DNA from: Desulfatirhabdium butyrativorans
GTDB lineage: Bacteria > Desulfobacterota > Desulfobacteria > Desulfobacterales > DYRK01
Reading direction: 5' to 3'
DNA length: 5,392 nt
Assembly: GCA_020718785.1 (NCBI GenBank)
Contig: DYRK01000413.1
Span: forward strand, 1 to 5,392
Part shown: positions 4,218 through 5,392 of the stretch, one piece after another
Position numbering within the stretch: the first letter of the stretch is position 1
How the letters are laid out: each line of letters opens with the position of its first letter
Notes under the pieces: model-generated
Database searches by the model: none
What the model was told of the DNA's origin: nothing
Seen by the model: the letters and a program-made list of their open reading frames with translations, nothing else
Made by a program: the position numbers and the translations under genes

Positions 4218-5306
4218 TCAAAGCATCAAATCGCCGCGCATCTTCAAAACCCCGTAGCTGCGCGCCAGACTCCGCTCAAGGTCGGAAGAAACATCCATGC
4301 CGATATCCAAGGTTGCGAACATAGCGGCTGCCGGGGCAAATACATGCGTTTTCCCTTTTATTTCAGGATATCCGACACGTTCCAGCGTTTTATACAGCCG
4401 TTCCCCTTCTTCTCCGATATTTTCATACCATCCGAGTATCTGTTTAAGCAGCGGAATAATATGTTCCGGGCGAATGCCGGAAACCAATTTCAAGCCTTTG
4501 AAATGAACCGAACTGCTCGCGCCGCCCACAAAAACATCATAAGCTTCCTCATTCCCGATCAGCCCGATATCCGAGCAATGGGATTCCATACAGTTGCGCG
4601 AACAGTCGGAAATGGCAATTTTGACATCGAATTTCGAGGGTCTGCCGAATAAGGCTTTGTCTGTTTCCAAAGACAATGCCAGCCCGTCAATCCCCTGGGC
4701 CCATTTGCAGAGTGCGCCGCAGCATCCGCGGATGTTCCGTATCCCGCGGTGAAGGACTCCGACTCTCAGTCCTACGGATTCCAGTTCAGCCTGGACCGTC
4801 TCCAATTGTTCCGGTTTCAGGAGCAGGACAATCCGCTGGGCATGGGTCAGCTTTGCCAGCCCCGCGCCCTTGCCGGCAATTTCTGCGATTTTGGCGATCT
4901 GTGCAGTATTCAGAAGTCCCGCAGGACAGTTCACAATGGTTGCAAACGTGCCGTTTGTCTGCCTGAGACCGATGCCCCACTCAGGTTTTTCAGTGTCATC
5001 TTCCCCGGAATCTCTGTTTTTCAGAAATTTTATCAGCGGCATGATGTAACGGTTATCCAAAGCCAGCACCCTTACTGTGACAACAAAAATATCGCTGTCT
5101 GTTTTCTCGCAGGCAAGAACCCTGCCTTTGATCTCGCCTATATCGCCGAAGGGAAGTTCCGCACCGAAAAAAACCACACTGCCGATCTCAGGCTCCTCGT
5201 CAGAACTTACAACAACAGTGAAAGGCTCATCAATATCTATCAGTTCGTCTGCCAGACCCAGCATCCCGTTGTCCAGCATAAGGTTTTCAAGGATAATCCT
5301 GCTCAT
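4218..5306 (-). CDS. nitrite/sulfite reductase-like siroheme and 4Fe-4S protein
   Basis: This 362-residue protein resembles the nitrite/sulfite reductase superfamily, whose coupled siroheme and 4Fe-4S centre reduces sulfite or nitrite. Residues 1-105 are a separate beta-rich region I cannot assign. About 110-180 look like the ferredoxin-like half domain (IGLRQTNGTFATI onward). About 190-325 carry the cofactor cysteines: RGCCGALC (Cys195, Cys196, Cys200) and DCSRNCMESHC (Cys235, Cys239, Cys244), where Cys-x3-Cys is the family's second pair. With one half-repeat only, it is shorter than assimilatory sulfite reductases, so substrate is uncertain and a small or accessory reductase is likely. GGGAGGA six bases ahead of the ATG makes the start secure. 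It precedes the phosphatase on the same strand. Confidence 0.85.
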   Translation of the reverse strand: MSRIILENLMLDNGMLGLADELIDIDEPFTVVVSSDEEPEIGSVVFFGAELPFGDIGEIKGRVLACEKTDSDIFVVTVRVLALDNRYIMPLIKFLKNRDSGEDDTEKPEWGIGLRQTNGTFATIVNCPAGLLNTAQIAKIAEIAGKGAGLAKLTHAQRIVLLLKPEQLETVQAELESVGLRVGVLHRGIRNIRGCCGALCKWAQGIDGLALSLETDKALFGRPSKFDVKIAISDCSRNCMESHCSDIGLIGNEEAYDVFVGGASSSVHFKGLKLVSGIRPEHIIPLLKQILGWYENIGEEGERLYKTLERVGYPEIKGKTHVFAPAAAMFATLDIGMDVSSDLERSLARSYGVLKMRGDLML

Positions 5307-5392
5307 TGTTTTCCTCCCATAAAAACGTGAACGTAAACTTTCAGAATGTCTTTCTTCGCGGAAGCAACGATTGTTTTCATATAACAGAGGGT
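5303..5392 (-). CDS. end of an upstream open frame overlapping the siroheme gene start (partial or very short)
   Basis: On the minus strand a frame is open from the window edge to TGA at 5303-5305, overlapping the siroheme gene ATG by four bases (ATGA). It reads DILKVYVHVFMGGKQ at its end. If it starts at the ATG at 5378-5380 it is only 25 residues and has no visible ribosome binding site, so it may be the tail of a longer gene beyond the window. I do not recognise it. The four-base overlap is the best reason to take it seriously. Confidence 0.3.
   Translation of the reverse strand, partial: TLCYMKTIVASAKKDILKVYVHVFMGGKQ
5312..5318 (-). promoter_or_regulatory. strong ribosome binding site of the siroheme gene
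   Basis: The minus strand reads GGGAGGA here, six bases before the ATG at 5306. It is the strongest ribosome binding site among the minus-strand genes and fixes the start. Confidence 0.85.

Larger units (their letters stand above)
3978..4218. repeat. repeat island bracketed by a 9-bp inverted repeat
   Basis: ACGTGAGTT at 3978-3986 is the exact complement of AACTCACGT at 4210-4218, and almost everything between is palindromic or tandem repeat. The right copy touches the stop codon of the siroheme gene (4218-4220). Read on the minus strand, the two copies would form a stem just after that stop, followed by a U-rich stretch (near 3961-3976). This suggests a terminator whose loop has been expanded by the repeats. 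The 3919-4217 gap between genes is thus accounted for, except for A+T-rich DNA at 3919-3977. Confidence 0.65.

Noticed and set aside
3899..4324. Open frames of 105 to 135 residues on both strands through the repeat island
   Set aside because: They are open only because the repeat unit is 24 bases and lacks stops. The predicted peptides are eight-residue repetitions, and the right end runs antisense into the siroheme gene.
4749..5330. Plus-strand 193-residue open frame
   Set aside because: It is antisense to the siroheme protein gene, and no domain or ribosome binding site supports it.

Overview
The window reads like accessory DNA from a Gram-negative anaerobe, most plausibly a sulfate-reducing Desulfobacterales-type bacterium (Desulfobacterota). 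This placement is an inference from three things: a siroheme/4Fe-4S sulfite-reductase-like protein, a cytoplasmic HAMP/SpoIIE phosphatase, and scattered palindromic repeats built on CGTTCCCAAGCC/GGCTTGGGAACG lying among toxin-antitoxin (TA) debris. No rRNA, tRNA, CRISPR array or transposase gene is visible.

Bases 1-1595 (+ strand) are visibly A+T-rich and hold a graveyard of small TA modules. A possible promoter and a 14-bp-arm palindrome lead into an intact UPF0175 antitoxin-like gene (159-446). Its expected toxin partner, a DUF3368 PIN protein, survives only as its first five codons in the overlapping frame. Next comes an intact VapC-like PIN toxin (555-1049) overlapping a 60-residue putative antitoxin (1036-1218). 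Then there is a MntA-type nucleotidyltransferase (1243-1555) broken by a one-base frameshift in an A8 run, followed by a HepT toxin cut off after about 11 family-like codons (1552-1599). The HepT remnant ends by overlapping the start of an intact LysE/RhtB exporter gene (1596-2213).

Bases 2307-5306 are less A+T-rich and carry minus-strand genes converging on the exporter. A HAMP plus SpoIIE/PP2C-type serine phosphatase (2401-3918) has lost its last catalytic motif to a frameshift; the missing tail, with the Asp-Asp metal motif, is readable in another frame down to 2307. Upstream of it lies a nitrite/sulfite-reductase-like siroheme protein (4218-5306). That gene has a strong ribosome binding site, and its start overlaps the end of a short open frame running off the window.

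Between the two minus-strand genes is a composite repeat island (3978-4218). It contains a large imperfect inverted repeat with arms of about 53 bases, itself made of smaller palindromes, followed by 24-bp tandem copies, all bracketed by a 9-bp inverted repeat. The same palindrome occurs at 93-122. The main themes are loss of toxins with retention of their partners, repeated single-base frame lesions, and a BIME-like palindromic repeat family that in one place is fused in frame to a duplicated scrap of the PIN gene.
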